Shown: positions 34,476 through 44,687, numbered from the stretch's first letter. The stretch is 64,000 nt of DNA from Ww85 sp963745765 (GCA_963745765.1 CAVUYQ010000016.1:217754-281753); one strand, 5' to 3'. Numbers and translations are program-made. Notes: generated from the sequence alone by a model not told the origin.

Positions 34476-36192
34476 AATCAATGACCGTGGTAGACTCAAA
34501 GATGATCTTGTCCCCTTCCACGTATTTTCTCATACCAACTACCGAATACATGGCAAGTCCATCCAGGAGCGGATTTATTAAACTGTCAATCAGGAGTTTT
34601 GATTTCCGGGCGACATCACGGTCTTCAATGGCAATCATTGTTCCTCCCCAGCTGACCAACTCCTTGAGCAAGACGGTGATCTCGGCAAAATTCAAGAAAA
34701 CGACAGAGCTGTTCCTGCCCGACAACCCCTTGTCAACGCTTTTATAAAGACGGCCCTGGCTCAGGCTTTTCTTCTTTACCGGTAATGTAATAAATTCCCC
34801 TATCTGCTCCCGATTACTTGACACCACGAGATAATCCTCGACAAACGCAATTGTCGGCTGCAAACTGCCTGCAGACATCACACCCCCCAGGCAAGGGCGT
34901 CTACCCCCTTTATCTTCAGTTTACGGACAGGAATTGAATAGTAATCAACAAGTTTCTCCACCGCTGCTCTCATCTTCGCTCTGTCGGTTACCTTGAGCGA
35001 AAACAAAAAAGAGGGGATTGGAACGAACTGGTTGGCCGAAATTGATTTAATGGCAAGAGTTATCTCTTTTTCACCAAGGCGTTGGATATCTTCTGTTTTC
35101 AAACCGGTGATCGAAGCAATCTGTTGCAGAATATCTTCATTATAGCCCTCTTCTCCCTGCCCACCGAGCAGATTAACCATCTCCAGAAAAGGATCAAGGT
35201 CGAGCTGACTATTCCAGTAATACAGGAGTGTGTCGTCGGTAACACGAACGACAGTGTCTGCTTTCCCCGGAGCAGCGGTGATTCTTTTAGCCATTTCCTG
35301 GCCCATTTCTTCAGGCGCGAAGACGATTACCGCTTTTTCAATGATTTTGTCTTTTTCTTTCCAGGCACCAAAAAAACCACTCCGGTAGCCCCTGAATTTT
35401 TCAAGTTCAATGTTGAGTCGGCTTTCTTTATCCGGAGCGATACTATTGAGAGTATCTGATGCTGATTGATACATTTTGAAGATGTTCAGGTAACAGAACA
35501 GTGACGCCTTCGTAAAGGTGCCCTTATTCTTCACAAAATCAGGCCGTTGCGCCAGCGAACCAGCCCCCCCGTTGTCGTATCTGTCGAGTCCTCTTCGCAG
35601 AAGTTTTTCGTTGAGACTGAACAACAAAAAGATCCTTAACCCGGACAGTTGACAGGATCTGCTGCTGGTTAAGCGGAAACCTTTTGATCACATGCCCGCC
35701 ATAAAGCGATTCGGAAATTATTTCTTTTTCCGGTACGAACATCGTCAGTGCGTCAAGCAGTTTTGCCGAGTGTTTTGGTCGTCCGATGATGAGGAGGTTG
35801 TCAATGAGTTGTTGTTCAAACAGGGAAGAAGCATCAGGCTTAAATGGAGAAAGCGCAATGGTCACTTCACTGCCGAAGAGCATTTTGATTAACGGATGAT
35901 CTATTGCTTGCTGCACGGTCTGTTTGATCGAGCCAAGTTTTTCAGCATCGATTAACGGGGAGTCAAGTTCATCTGCTATTTCCCGATAATCGATCGCAGC
36001 AACAGCACGTCCCAGCGGTGACAGCGTAAATTCATCGATTCGTTTCTCCAGGTCTGTCTGGGTTACCAGCAACAGCGCTTCCTCATCTACAAACGATTCA
36101 GGTTTTGTTTTCAAAGAGAAATCGGGAGTGAAAAAATAAATTATAAAAAAGAGTAAAAACAGTAATGGTGCAATAATAGCAATTTGTCGCAT
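34462..36192 (-). CDS. Membrane-anchored protein of unknown function, frameshifted
   Basis: One gene of about 577 codons read in three pieces. It starts with a hydrophobic anchor (IAIIAPLLFLLFFIIYFF) after MRQ. The first piece continues to VRVKDLFVV near 35615, where one missing base shifts to FSLNEKLLRRGLDRYDNGG; the second runs to ALAWG near 34885, where a seventh C in the plus-strand run 34883-34888 would join WGGVMSAGSLQPTIAFVEDY and continue to 34462. The outer part seems to repeat an S/L-N-x-x-L unit (SLNEKLL, SSNREQI) and may sit in the periplasm. Family not recognised. If the frameshifts are real it is a pseudogene; indel error seems likelier. Confidence 0.6.
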
Positions 36193-36376
36193 TGTTCAAT
36201 ATCCTTTCTTCTCTGTGGCTGAAAAGATCCAGGGCCACCATGAATAATCACTTTTTCGACCGATCTCTGCGTTATACTCGGAATTTTGTCCTCGGAATAT
36301 CAAATATATACCTGCGGCAAAATTTCTCGTATGCCTTGATCTCAGACGAATAACCTGATTATTCAAGGCGCCCCCC

Positions 36377-37903
36377 TCAGGTGTTGACTTCACCCCGTCG
36401 GTACTGTATTGCCTCGGCAACGTGTTGAACACCTATTTTCTCTGATGATTCCAGATCCGCAATTGTTCGGGACAATTTCAGAATTCGATGGTAGGCCCGT
36501 GCTGAAAGGCCGAGTTTATCCAGACTTTTTTCAAGCAAATGTCGTGAGCGCTTGTCGATAACACAGACGGAATCAATTTCCCGCACTCCCATCTGTGCGT
36601 TTGTACATATCCCTTTCACATCATTGAATCTATTCTGCTGGATGAGGCGTGCTGCATTCACTCTTTTCTTGATTGCCCGGGAGGACTCCCCATTACCTCC
36701 TTTCCCATGAATCTCCTCAAAATTCATAGAAGAAACCTCAAGGTGCATGTCAATGCGATCAAGCAGTGGTCCTGACAACCTGTTTTTATAGCGCTGAATC
36801 TGCATGGGTGTGCAATGACACTCATTTCTACGATCACCAAAATAGCCGCACGGGCACGGATTCATGGCTGCAATCAAAATAAAATGAGCAGGAAAACTCA
36901 AACTTGACTGGGCCCGGGAAATGGTGACTTTCCCGTCCTCCAGAGGCTGGCGGAGAACTTCAAGAACATGTTTTTTAAACTCCGGAAGTTCATCAAGAAA
37001 CAAAACACCGTTATGGGCGAGTGATACTTCGCCGGGACGGGGAATTGAACCGCCACCGATGAGCCCGGCATCGGAGATGGTATGGTGGGGAGAACGGAAC
37101 GGGCGATGGTCGACAAGCGCCGGATGCGCGTTTTTCTCACCGAGAATGGAGTATATCTTGGTCGTTTCCAGACGCTCGGCAAAACTCCAGTCTGGCATTA
37201 TGGAAGGCAGTGCCCTGGCTATCATCGTTTTCCCTGCTCCGGGCGGTCCCTTCATAATGACATTATGCAGGCCCGCAACAGCTATTTCCATTGCCCGCTT
37301 TACATGATCCTGTCCTTTTATATCCTCAAAACAGACCGGATAATTCGCTAATGCCTTCGCTTCCCCGCCGTCCTTGATTTTCTTAACCGTTCTGAGACCA
37401 TTAAGAATTTCAACAATTTCACAGAGGTTCTCAGCCGGAATAATATCAAGTCCCTGTACCAGGGCTGCTTCTCTACCGTTGCCATCAGGAATGACGAGTC
37501 GTTTCATCCCCTGTTGAGCACTTGACAAGGCCGCGGGAAGAATACCGGTAACCGGCCTCAGCGCACCATTCAGCGACAACTCGCCCAAGGCAATACAGCC
37601 GTCGAGCGAGTCCGCCGGCACTATTTCAGTTGCCATCAGAATGCCAAGGGCAATGGGGAGATCAAAAGCAGATCCTTCTTTGCGCAAATCAGCGGGAGCG
37701 AGGTTAACCGTTATTTTTTTATTGGGAAACGGATAGCCGCTATTTTTAAGCGCTGCTTTGACGCGGTCCTTGCTCTCCCGGACAGAACCATCGGGCAGGC
37801 CTACGGTGGTAAAGGAAGGCAAACCGTTTGCGACATCCACTTCAACAGTAACGGGTACACCGTCTATGCCGATAATTGCAGCACTTTCTATCTTTGCAAG
37901 CAT
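36377..37903 (-). CDS. YifB/ComM family Mg-chelatase-like AAA+ ATPase
   Basis: About 508 residues. N-terminal ChlI-like domain (IGIDGVPVTVEVDVANGLPSFTTVGLPD), AAA+ domain with Walker A MKGPPGAGKTM, Walker B VLFLDELPEF, and the C-terminal Mg-chelatase part with FILIAAMNPCPCGYFGD and a helical end. ComM, the characterised member, is a hexameric branch-migration helicase used in natural transformation. The ATG at 37903 fits the family start MLAKIESA; an in-frame TTG/ATG at 37945 would overlap the methyltransferase gene. The downstream gap to 36193 holds no gene. Confidence 0.9.
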   Translation of the reverse strand: MLAKIESAAIIGIDGVPVTVEVDVANGLPSFTTVGLPDGSVRESKDRVKAALKNSGYPFPNKKITVNLAPADLRKEGSAFDLPIALGILMATEIVPADSLDGCIALGELSLNGALRPVTGILPAALSSAQQGMKRLVIPDGNGREAALVQGLDIIPAENLCEIVEILNGLRTVKKIKDGGEAKALANYPVCFEDIKGQDHVKRAMEIAVAGLHNVIMKGPPGAGKTMIARALPSIMPDWSFAERLETTKIYSILGEKNAHPALVDHRPFRSPHHTISDAGLIGGGSIPRPGEVSLAHNGVLFLDELPEFKKHVLEVLRQPLEDGKVTISRAQSSLSFPAHFILIAAMNPCPCGYFGDRRNECHCTPMQIQRYKNRLSGPLLDRIDMHLEVSSMNFEEIHGKGGNGESSRAIKKRVNAARLIQQNRFNDVKGICTNAQMGVREIDSVCVIDKRSRHLLEKSLDKLGLSARAYHRILKLSRTIADLESSEKIGVQHVAEAIQYRRGEVNT

Positions 37904-37907
37904 ATTC

Positions 37908-38675
37908 TCAGTGATCCACCATTTCCGACCGATACATTGACGCAACAGCTTCAGTATACGGCCCGTTTTGGTACTGGTATATATACAGGGGTGGTCGAAT
38001 GGTCAATCCGTTTCCCCCGTTTTTCCTTGCCTGCACCAATACCAGTTTAGCAGTGCTCTTCCCGTCGGGATAGGAAAAGACAAACTGCAGGACTTTAGGT
38101 TCAAGTCTTCTTGCCGTCATGGCAGAAAAGAGCTCGGACAGCAGATGTGCCGGATAGACAAAAACTACACGGCCCCGGTTTTTAAGGCAATAAGCGACAC
38201 CATCAACAAAGACCTCAAGTCCATCATCAGGGCGGTGTCTTGCAGCAAGCGGTTCTGCCCTGTTGCTGGAACGGCCTGAAGAAATCGAATAAAATGGCGG
38301 GTTGGAAATGACAAGCGAGAACAGTTCCGGAGCGAAATGCTTTCGAGTATCCGCAACATCGCCTGAAACAAGGTGGAAGGAATCAGCAACCTTGTTCTCG
38401 TCAATATTGAGGCGCGCCAGTTCCATGAGTTCGAACTGTTTTTCAATACCGGTAACGTGTATGCCATTGTTCCTGTGTCGATAAAGCAAAATAAGACCAA
38501 GCACCCCGCATCCCGAACCCAGGTCAAGAATAGTATCATCTTTCCTGACGGGAGCGAAATGGGCAAGAAGCACTGAATCTAGTGAAAAACGATAGCCCTG
38601 TTTATACTGCCAGCAGACGATTTTACCATCGAAAAGGGTATCTCTCGTCTTTTCTCTCGGCGTATTCTCTGCCAT
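37908..38675 (-). CDS. tRNA1(Val) adenine-N6 methyltransferase-like protein
   Basis: SAM-dependent methyltransferase, about 255 residues. SAM-binding motif ILDLGSGCGVLGLIL at about 53, acidic motif VTGIEKQ, and NPPFYS near 130, the catalytic N-P-P-F/Y of N6-adenine methylases such as TrmN6 (YfiC). The N-terminus (TLFDGKIVCWQYKQGYRFSLDSVLLAHF) matches this group well. The ATG at 38675 is directly after the DUF1015 stop. RNA is the likelier substrate than DNA or protein. Confidence 0.82.
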   Translation of the reverse strand: MAENTPREKTRDTLFDGKIVCWQYKQGYRFSLDSVLLAHFAPVRKDDTILDLGSGCGVLGLILLYRHRNNGIHVTGIEKQFELMELARLNIDENKVADSFHLVSGDVADTRKHFAPELFSLVISNPPFYSISSGRSSNRAEPLAARHRPDDGLEVFVDGVAYCLKNRGRVVFVYPAHLLSELFSAMTARRLEPKVLQFVFSYPDGKSTAKLVLVQARKNGGNGLTIRPPLYIYQYQNGPYTEAVASMYRSEMVDH

Positions 38676-38679
38676 GGCT

Positions 38680-40062
38680 CTATTCTGCCGTACCCGCATC
38701 TACTCCGGCCTCTCCGAATACATTCATGACGAGGCCGGTTACAACTTTAGGATAAAAATAAGTTGATTTGTGAGGCATAAATAATCCGGCATCGGAAACA
38801 CTCTTTACCTGCCCGATGGTGGTCGGGTTCAGCACAAAAAGTAGCGGCGTCTGATCATTTTCAATACTGCTTTCCTTGACTGAAATATCAAGGGCTTCCG
38901 CTATATCACTATGAAAGGAGATGAGGCTGTCATGCTCGCATTGTGCGTTGTTGAGTTTGAGAATATCCTCGATGACCAGTCCGGTGAGGATTACGGCATC
39001 AATATCACGTAGACTTGAATGGTATGTTTCCAACTTCTGCAACGCCCGATTTTTTATGGTCAGAAGAAAACAACGATCCTCGCCCGGATGATAAAAGCCA
39101 AGCGATATCGGTTCCCCGACGAGCCGTTCTTTCTGCTGCTCTGCCATTAAAGAATTCAGCTCTCCAATTAAAGCCTCACGGCTGCCACCTGAAATTTCCT
39201 GGACCTGGAAAAGGTTATCAAGCTGCTTGAGCAATACTGTCAGTGCGAGAGCCCCGGGATATCTGATCAGCCGGTGCACAGGCAGTATAGAAAGCCCCAC
39301 ATCCTCCATTGGGCAGAGATACATGGTTATCTGATTTTCAGGAGCATCGGAACTGAATTGTTTTACTTCTTTACGACGTTCATTCCGATATGCCAATGCC
39401 GTGGTATATCGATGATGTCCATCTGCGATGTAGATGGCATTTTGTGCCAGAACATTCTGGACAGTAGCAATAGCATTCTCGTTTGTAACCTGCCAGAGGA
39501 TGTGCTGACAGCCGTCAGCATCAGTAATCCGCGCGATAGGTTCGCCTTTCACCCGGTCGAGAACAGCAATTGATCGGTTATCAGGATCAGAAAACGTCGA
39601 GAATACCTGGCTGAACTGGGCCCTGCACTTCCGTGTCAACTCCAGCCTGTCTTGTATAACCGTATCAAATGTCTGCTCGTGCGGCTTTACCGACTGTTCC
39701 GAAAAATCGGTGAGGGCGACCAGACAGATAAATCCTTTCCTGGTGCGCAGGCTCCCGTCCGCCATTTTATATTCGACGTCATACGGATAAAGAGAGGGTG
39801 TGCTGTCCCGCACGAGTATACCTTCTTTTAGCCACGAATTGAGCAGCGACGCCGCATCTGAAAAACGACCTGAGTTGGCATTTTTTTCCTGACCCGGATT
39901 TTTCGTCAGATCCAGTCGAATGATGTTGAAGGGGTTTCGAGACCATAAGGCTTGTTCCGCATTTTTTTGTATCACATCGTAAGGCGGTGTTACAAGGTCA
40001 TCGAGTTTTCCCGCTTTTTCTGTGTTATAACGTACAGCGCAAAATGGTTTTATAAGGGCCAT
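38680..40062 (-). CDS. DUF1015 family protein
   Basis: A 460-residue cytosolic protein of DUF1015, found in many anaerobes and of unknown biochemical role. Family marks: FCAVRYNTEKAGKLDDLVTPPYDVI at the start, NIIRLDL, the central YIADGHHRYTTAL (an HHR motif resembling a ParB/sulfiredoxin-like nucleotide site) and the end LFVLNPTTIGQVKSVSDAG followed by MPHKSTYFYPK. GAGG precedes the ATG. In many genomes it sits near serine/phosphoglycerate genes; here it is with a methyltransferase. Its activity is not assigned. Confidence 0.85.
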   Translation of the reverse strand: MALIKPFCAVRYNTEKAGKLDDLVTPPYDVIQKNAEQALWSRNPFNIIRLDLTKNPGQEKNANSGRFSDAASLLNSWLKEGILVRDSTPSLYPYDVEYKMADGSLRTRKGFICLVALTDFSEQSVKPHEQTFDTVIQDRLELTRKCRAQFSQVFSTFSDPDNRSIAVLDRVKGEPIARITDADGCQHILWQVTNENAIATVQNVLAQNAIYIADGHHRYTTALAYRNERRKEVKQFSSDAPENQITMYLCPMEDVGLSILPVHRLIRYPGALALTVLLKQLDNLFQVQEISGGSREALIGELNSLMAEQQKERLVGEPISLGFYHPGEDRCFLLTIKNRALQKLETYHSSLRDIDAVILTGLVIEDILKLNNAQCEHDSLISFHSDIAEALDISVKESSIENDQTPLLFVLNPTTIGQVKSVSDAGLFMPHKSTYFYPKVVTGLVMNVFGEAGVDAGTAE

Positions 40063-40295
40063 GGTTCCTCAATTGTTGTTTGTCGCAAAAATTAATTTAT
40101 TGTAAGCTATAAAATAATAGGAAATCAATTCAGGGTTCACTAAAGATAACCGGTTAGAGGCTTCCTTGGAATATTCTATCGTCTCCATAAAGATAACACG
40201 AGTACGAACATAGTTTAGTTTTTATCATTCCCGGGCTTTTCTTATCAAACACAGAAAACAGGTAAAGCCTTCCATCCTCTATCAGGGACATATCC

Positions 40296-40676
40296 ATGTA
40301 TGATATTTTCATAAAAACACATTTTTCAAGCGGTCACCATCTTCGTGATTATCCCGGCAGCTGCGAACTCCCGCACGGACATAACTGGAAGGTAACCGTC
40401 ACCGTCAGGGCCTTTGAACTTGATGAACTCGGTATGGGCATCGATTTCAAACTGCTGAAAAAAAAGGTAAACAAGGTGATCAAAACCCTTGACCACCGGA
40501 TACTTAACGATATGAAGGAATTCCGAACGATCAACCCGTCCTCCGAACATCTCTCCCGTTACATTTATGAGAAATTGAAAAAAAACCTGAAACATCAGAG
40601 ATATAGACTTTATTCGGTTACCGTCTATGAAACCGATACCTCGGGTCTTACCTATTACGGCAAGAAAAAAAAGTGA
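40296..40676 (+). CDS. queD: 6-carboxytetrahydropterin synthase
   Basis: QueD makes 6-carboxytetrahydropterin from dihydroneopterin triphosphate on the way to queuosine. Zinc-binding His residues lie in FSSGHHLRDY and LPHGHNW; the catalytic Cys is in GSCEL just before LPHGHN. LDHRILND and the YETDTSGLTYY end hold the other conserved His/Glu residues. 126 residues, normal. A weak AGGGA precedes the ATG. Divergent from DUF1015; no queC or queE is beside it. Confidence 0.9.
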   Translation: MYDIFIKTHFSSGHHLRDYPGSCELPHGHNWKVTVTVRAFELDELGMGIDFKLLKKKVNKVIKTLDHRILNDMKEFRTINPSSEHLSRYIYEKLKKNLKHQRYRLYSVTVYETDTSGLTYYGKKKK

Positions 40677-40906
40677 GCTTTCGTCTTGTTCATGAAGAAT
40701 CCAGCTAAATACTGCCGGCTGACTCTGTTTCAGGCATAGAAACCCAGGGTGCCCGGCTCTGCTGTCGTACGATGAGAATGCGCTTAAAGCAGGGGCTCCT
40801 GCCGGGAGACCGGCAGATTTTGCTGAATCTTCTTTATTTTTCCTTTTTAGCTGCTATAGTTGCCGATTGCTAATATAAACTGCCCATCTTTTATAAGGAC
40901 AAATCG

Positions 40907-42184
40907 ATGAAAACCTCTGAAACGATACGAATCGGCATCATTGGACTGGGCTATGTCGGCCTGCCGCTTGCCGTTGAGTTCGGTAAAAAATATCATACCG
41001 TCGGTTTTGATCTTAAAGAGGATCGTATCGCAGAACTTGTTGCCGGGGAAGACTCAACCCGTGAGGTCGATCCGGAAGATTTCGCACTGGCACGGAATCT
41101 GGTCTTTTCCTCTGACAGCGCGCAACTTGCTGATTGCAACTACTTCATCATCGCCGTACCAACCCCTATCGATTCATCAAAGCGTCCAGATCTGAAACCT
41201 CTTTGCTCGGCCTCGGAGATAGTCGGTGTCTACCTGAAAAAGGATGATATCGTCGTTTATGAATCGACGGTCTATCCGGGGGCAACTGAAGAAGTGTGCG
41301 TACCTATCCTTGAAAACGTTTCCGGGCTTGTCTACAACCGCGATTTCTTCTGCGGCTACAGCCCGGAACGGATCAATCCCGGCGACAGGGAGCATCGTCT
41401 GACAAACATCGTCAAGATAACCTCAGGCTCAACAACAGAAGCTGCCGGTAAAATAGATGCGTTATACCGTGCCATTATTGCTGCAGGCACGTTTCCTGCC
41501 AGCTCCATCAGGGTAGCGGAAGCGGCTAAGGTCATCGAGAATACACAGCGTGATGTCAATATTGCCCTGGTTAACGAATTGTCCCTGATCTTTAACAGAC
41601 TTGGTATCAATACTCAGGAAGTCCTGCAGGCTGCCGGAACGAAATGGAATTTTCTTCCTTTTACCCCCGGACTGGTCGGGGGACATTGTATCGGCGTTGA
41701 CCCTTACTATCTCACCCATAAAGCCCAGGAGGTCGGTTATCATCCGGCCATGATCCTGGCCGGCAGACGTCTTAATGATGACATGGGCAGGTACGTTGCC
41801 GATCGCTTTATAAAATTGATGCTGAAGAAAAAAATTGAGGTTTCCCGGGCCAGAATTCTTGTTCTTGGTTTAACCTTCAAGGAAAATTGTCCGGATCTGA
41901 GAAACACCAAAGTGGTCGATATCATCAGTGAGTTACATGAACATGGTATTGTCGTTGATGTGTATGATCCCTGGGTGGATCCTGAAGAAGCCGTCAGTGA
42001 ATACGGCCTGTATCTGGAAAAACGTATCAATCAGGATATATATGACGGTATAATACTTGCCGTCAACCATGATTCATTTAAGTCCTATAGCGCAAAAAAC
42101 CTGAGAAACCTGATGAAACCGAAATCGGTTCTGTTTGACGTGAAGGGCACTCTGCCGGCCAAGGACGTCGACGGAAGTCTCTAG
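40907..42184 (+). CDS. Nucleotide-sugar dehydrogenase (TviB/WbpA-like)
   Basis: Four-electron NAD-dependent dehydrogenase of the UDP-glucose/UDP-ManNAc family, 425 residues, oxidising C6 of a UDP-sugar to a uronic acid for surface polysaccharide. N-terminal Rossmann motif GLGYVGLP at 13-20, VPTPID near 86, the conserved Lys in NTQRDVNIALVNEL and the catalytic Cys C261 in GGHCIGVDPYYL. The C-terminal domain has LGLTFKENCPDLRNTKV. The overall pattern is closest to Vi antigen TviB/WbpO-type UDP-GalNAc or GlcNAc dehydrogenases. AGGA precedes the ATG. No other O-antigen genes are in the window. Confidence 0.88.
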   Translation: MKTSETIRIGIIGLGYVGLPLAVEFGKKYHTVGFDLKEDRIAELVAGEDSTREVDPEDFALARNLVFSSDSAQLADCNYFIIAVPTPIDSSKRPDLKPLCSASEIVGVYLKKDDIVVYESTVYPGATEEVCVPILENVSGLVYNRDFFCGYSPERINPGDREHRLTNIVKITSGSTTEAAGKIDALYRAIIAAGTFPASSIRVAEAAKVIENTQRDVNIALVNELSLIFNRLGINTQEVLQAAGTKWNFLPFTPGLVGGHCIGVDPYYLTHKAQEVGYHPAMILAGRRLNDDMGRYVADRFIKLMLKKKIEVSRARILVLGLTFKENCPDLRNTKVVDIISELHEHGIVVDVYDPWVDPEEAVSEYGLYLEKRINQDIYDGIILAVNHDSFKSYSAKNLRNLMKPKSVLFDVKGTLPAKDVDGSL

Positions 42185-42187
42185 GAA

Positions 42188-42487
42188 TCAATCATCCTCC
42201 TTCACATTAGCTTTCAGGTACACCAGGGTAGCGCCCCAGCTCCCCCGGTCTTCCGGTGCCAGTCTGAACGATTGCACAACGGGAAGATTCAACAGTATTG
42301 AATGGACTGTTCTGCGCAATATCCCACGGCCCTTGCCGTGAATAATCCGGACCTCGGTGATACCTTTTCTCCGGCATTCAGACAAGTAATCTGGGATAAG
42401 GTGTTTCAGGTCTCCGGGTGAAAAATGATGCAGATCAAGGGTCCCGTCTATTTCAATTTCTATCGGGTCTGAGTCCATCTCTTGCAT
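42188..42487 (-). CDS. Smr domain protein
   Basis: A 99-residue protein that is almost entirely one Smr domain, the nuclease-like module found at the C-terminus of MutS2. Motifs: LDLHHFSPGD near residue 17 and the HGKGRGILRR loop near 50; W in RGSWGATLVYLK near the end. Stand-alone Smr proteins are thought to bind or cut nucleic acids. It is 27 nt upstream of the lpxB stop on the same strand side, and its own stop is 3 bp from the dehydrogenase stop, convergent. Confidence 0.85.
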   Translation of the reverse strand: MQEMDSDPIEIEIDGTLDLHHFSPGDLKHLIPDYLSECRRKGITEVRIIHGKGRGILRRTVHSILLNLPVVQSFRLAPEDRGSWGATLVYLKANVKEDD

Positions 42488-42513
42488 TTTTTCAAAGATG
42501 AATGATATGATCT

Positions 42514-43659
42514 TCAGGAAATGAGCGTCAATGCCAGCTCAGCGGCTCTGCGAGAGGCGCCGGGCCCGCCAAGCATGTTTTTCACACGGGCGAAGCCGTT
42601 TTCAATGTGTGCCCGCGTCGTATCATCGTAAAGCAGTTGATAAAGCTCCTCACTGATTCGGGCAGGATTGGCTTCTTCCTGCAGCAATTCAGGCACAATC
42701 CGTTCGCCGCCGATAAGATTGACAAGAGAAAAAAAATCCACTTTCACCAGCAGCTTACCAAGCTGGTAAGTGTGCGGAGAAACCTTATACGCCACAACCA
42801 TCGGCGTATCGACAAGCAGGAGTTCAAGCGTAACAGTTCCTGATGCGGCAACGACCGCGTCACAGGCTGCCATCATCTCGTAGCGGTTCTCATGGACTAT
42901 GCGAATATCCATCTTTCCCTGCCACGCAGCAAGTCCGCTTTCGGCAAGATCATGTTCGGTCAATGTCGGTGCGCAGGGGATCACAAAACACAGGTCCTCG
43001 TTACTTTGCTCCCTCAGCCGTGCCGCTGCTTCAAGAAAAACAGGCAGCAAACGTTTAATCTCTTTTATCCGACTTCCGGGCATCAGCCCGACAATCTTTT
43101 TCTCTTTTCCGATACCGAGATACCGGCAATAGTCGTCACGCGTCTGGTAAACATGGACCGAGTCAAGCAAGGGGTGGCCGACATAGTGCGCAGCAACACC
43201 TCTTTCACGATAATAGCGCTCTTCAAAGGGCAAAATAACGCCAATCCCGTCTGCCAGCCTCCCTATCGTTTTTACTCTGCCCGAACGCCAGGCCCAAACC
43301 TGGGGACTGATATAATAGAATACCGGAATGCGGAGTTTCTTGGCTTTCCTGGCGAGCAACAAATTGAAATCGGGGAAATCTATCAGGATGAGAAGCGAGG
43401 GTTTCTTGCGTTCAAGCTGTTTTCTGAGAATTTTCTGGGCACTGATGATGTCTTTCAGGTGCGATATGACTTCAATAAAACCGACAACGGAGATTTTTGC
43501 CGCATCAAAGAGAATCTCAACCCCGGCCTGGCTCATCTCTGTGCCGCCCATCCCGGAAAAGGTGATATTCGGCTGAAGCGCCCGCATCGCTGTTACCAGG
43601 TGCGATCCATGGAGGTCACCGGATGCTTCGCCGGTAACAATCACGATGTGTTTGTTCAT
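42514..43659 (-). CDS. lpxB: Lipid-A-disaccharide synthase
   Basis: GT19 glycosyltransferase joining UDP-2,3-diacyl-GlcN and lipid X. The N-terminus has VIVTGEASGDLHGSHLV; further marks are FSGMGGTEM, IDFPDFNL, VFYYISPQVWAWR, YVGHPLLD, GLMPGSRIKEI and SGTVTLELLL. 381 residues, normal; peripheral inner membrane. The ATG overlaps the stop of the Gfo/Idh gene by 4 nt (ATGA), so the two are coupled. Confidence 0.95.
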   Translation of the reverse strand: MNKHIVIVTGEASGDLHGSHLVTAMRALQPNITFSGMGGTEMSQAGVEILFDAAKISVVGFIEVISHLKDIISAQKILRKQLERKKPSLLILIDFPDFNLLLARKAKKLRIPVFYYISPQVWAWRSGRVKTIGRLADGIGVILPFEERYYRERGVAAHYVGHPLLDSVHVYQTRDDYCRYLGIGKEKKIVGLMPGSRIKEIKRLLPVFLEAAARLREQSNEDLCFVIPCAPTLTEHDLAESGLAAWQGKMDIRIVHENRYEMMAACDAVVAASGTVTLELLLVDTPMVVAYKVSPHTYQLGKLLVKVDFFSLVNLIGGERIVPELLQEEANPARISEELYQLLYDDTTRAHIENGFARVKNMLGGPGASRRAAELALTLIS

Positions 43660-44636
43660 TTAACAGCAGCCTTGATCTGCCGGTACAACTCGAGATTCTG
43701 ATGTTCGCGGATCTGCTCCATCACCATCAGTACTACCTCGAGTGCCCTTCTCCCTTCTGTGCCGGTGACGTCTGGCCTTGTTCTATTACGGACGTGGTGA
43801 ACAAAATGTTCGATTTCCGCAAGCAACGCATCACCGTCACTAAAGGACTTCATCTCAATATGCTGTTTGGGCATACCGCTTTCCATTAATTCATCGCAAA
43901 GCTGTATGATCATCACCTTTTTATTGGCGAAATCGACGTTGATGTATGAGCCTGGCTGGAAAATACGCATTTTCCTGATATTGGTCAAAGAAATACGTGA
44001 TACGGTGATATTGGCGGTCGCTCCATTTTCGAAAATGAGTCGTGCATTGGCTATATCCGTGGTCTTGGTGACAACCGGAGCACCAACCGTGTGGATTGTT
44101 TTGAGCGGCGAATCGATGATGGTCAGGATGAGATCGATATCATGAATCATTAAATCCAGAACAACGTCGACATCCACTCCCCGTTTCTTGAAAGTCGAGA
44201 TACGGTTGCTTTCAATAAATACCGGCGTCGTCAACGATGATTTCATGGCAAGTACGGCCGGATTGAAACGCTCAAGATGCCCTACCTGCAGGATTACCTG
44301 GTGTTCCTTTGCCAGCAGGACAAGATCATCCGCCTCTTCCAGGCTGACAGTCATCGGTTTTTCCAACAATACATCAACCCCCTGCTTTATACATTCCGAA
44401 GCAACAGCATGATGCAGGCTGGTCGGAACCACTACAGACACCGCATCAACTTTTTTTAACAGGTCCCGGTAATCATGGAAGAAGAGGCAGTTGCACTCCC
44501 GGCCAATCTCCTCTGCCCGTTTTACCTCAATATCGGCGACACCGACGAGTTCCACATCTTTGATGGCAGCATATTTCTGGGCATGGAAGTGTCCCAGGTA
44601 GCCGACACCGATAACCCCTGTTTTGATACTCTTCAT
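43656..44636 (-). CDS. Gfo/Idh/MocA family oxidoreductase
   Basis: NAD(P)-dependent sugar oxidoreductase, 326 residues. Rossmann motif GVIGVGYLGHFH, VADIEVKRAEEI, then VLLEKPMTVSLEEADDLV with the conserved EKP catalytic Lys, and DLMIHDIDLI with the conserved His. Direct overlap with lpxB is common in this group of bacteria and suggests a role in LPS sugar chemistry, perhaps making a 3-keto sugar for a 2,3-diamino lipid A as in GnnA; that link is inference, and no GnnB aminotransferase is beside it. Confidence 0.88.
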   Translation of the reverse strand: MKSIKTGVIGVGYLGHFHAQKYAAIKDVELVGVADIEVKRAEEIGRECNCLFFHDYRDLLKKVDAVSVVVPTSLHHAVASECIKQGVDVLLEKPMTVSLEEADDLVLLAKEHQVILQVGHLERFNPAVLAMKSSLTTPVFIESNRISTFKKRGVDVDVVLDLMIHDIDLILTIIDSPLKTIHTVGAPVVTKTTDIANARLIFENGATANITVSRISLTNIRKMRIFQPGSYINVDFANKKVMIIQLCDELMESGMPKQHIEMKSFSDGDALLAEIEHFVHHVRNRTRPDVTGTEGRRALEVVLMVMEQIREHQNLELYRQIKAAVK

Positions 44637-44687
44637 GGTGACTCGCTGTATTTGTATTCAGGATGTAGTAACAATGATGAGGCCTGC

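Noticed and set aside
40063..40295. Possible preQ1 riboswitch before queD
   Set aside because: Only a vague AGAGGCTTCC stretch near 40155; the conserved A-rich tail and pseudoknot partner are not found.
42892..43701. Long plus-strand open frame (269 codons) opposite lpxB
   Set aside because: lpxB has full family motifs on the other strand; the opposite frame has no recognisable domain and no ribosome-binding site.
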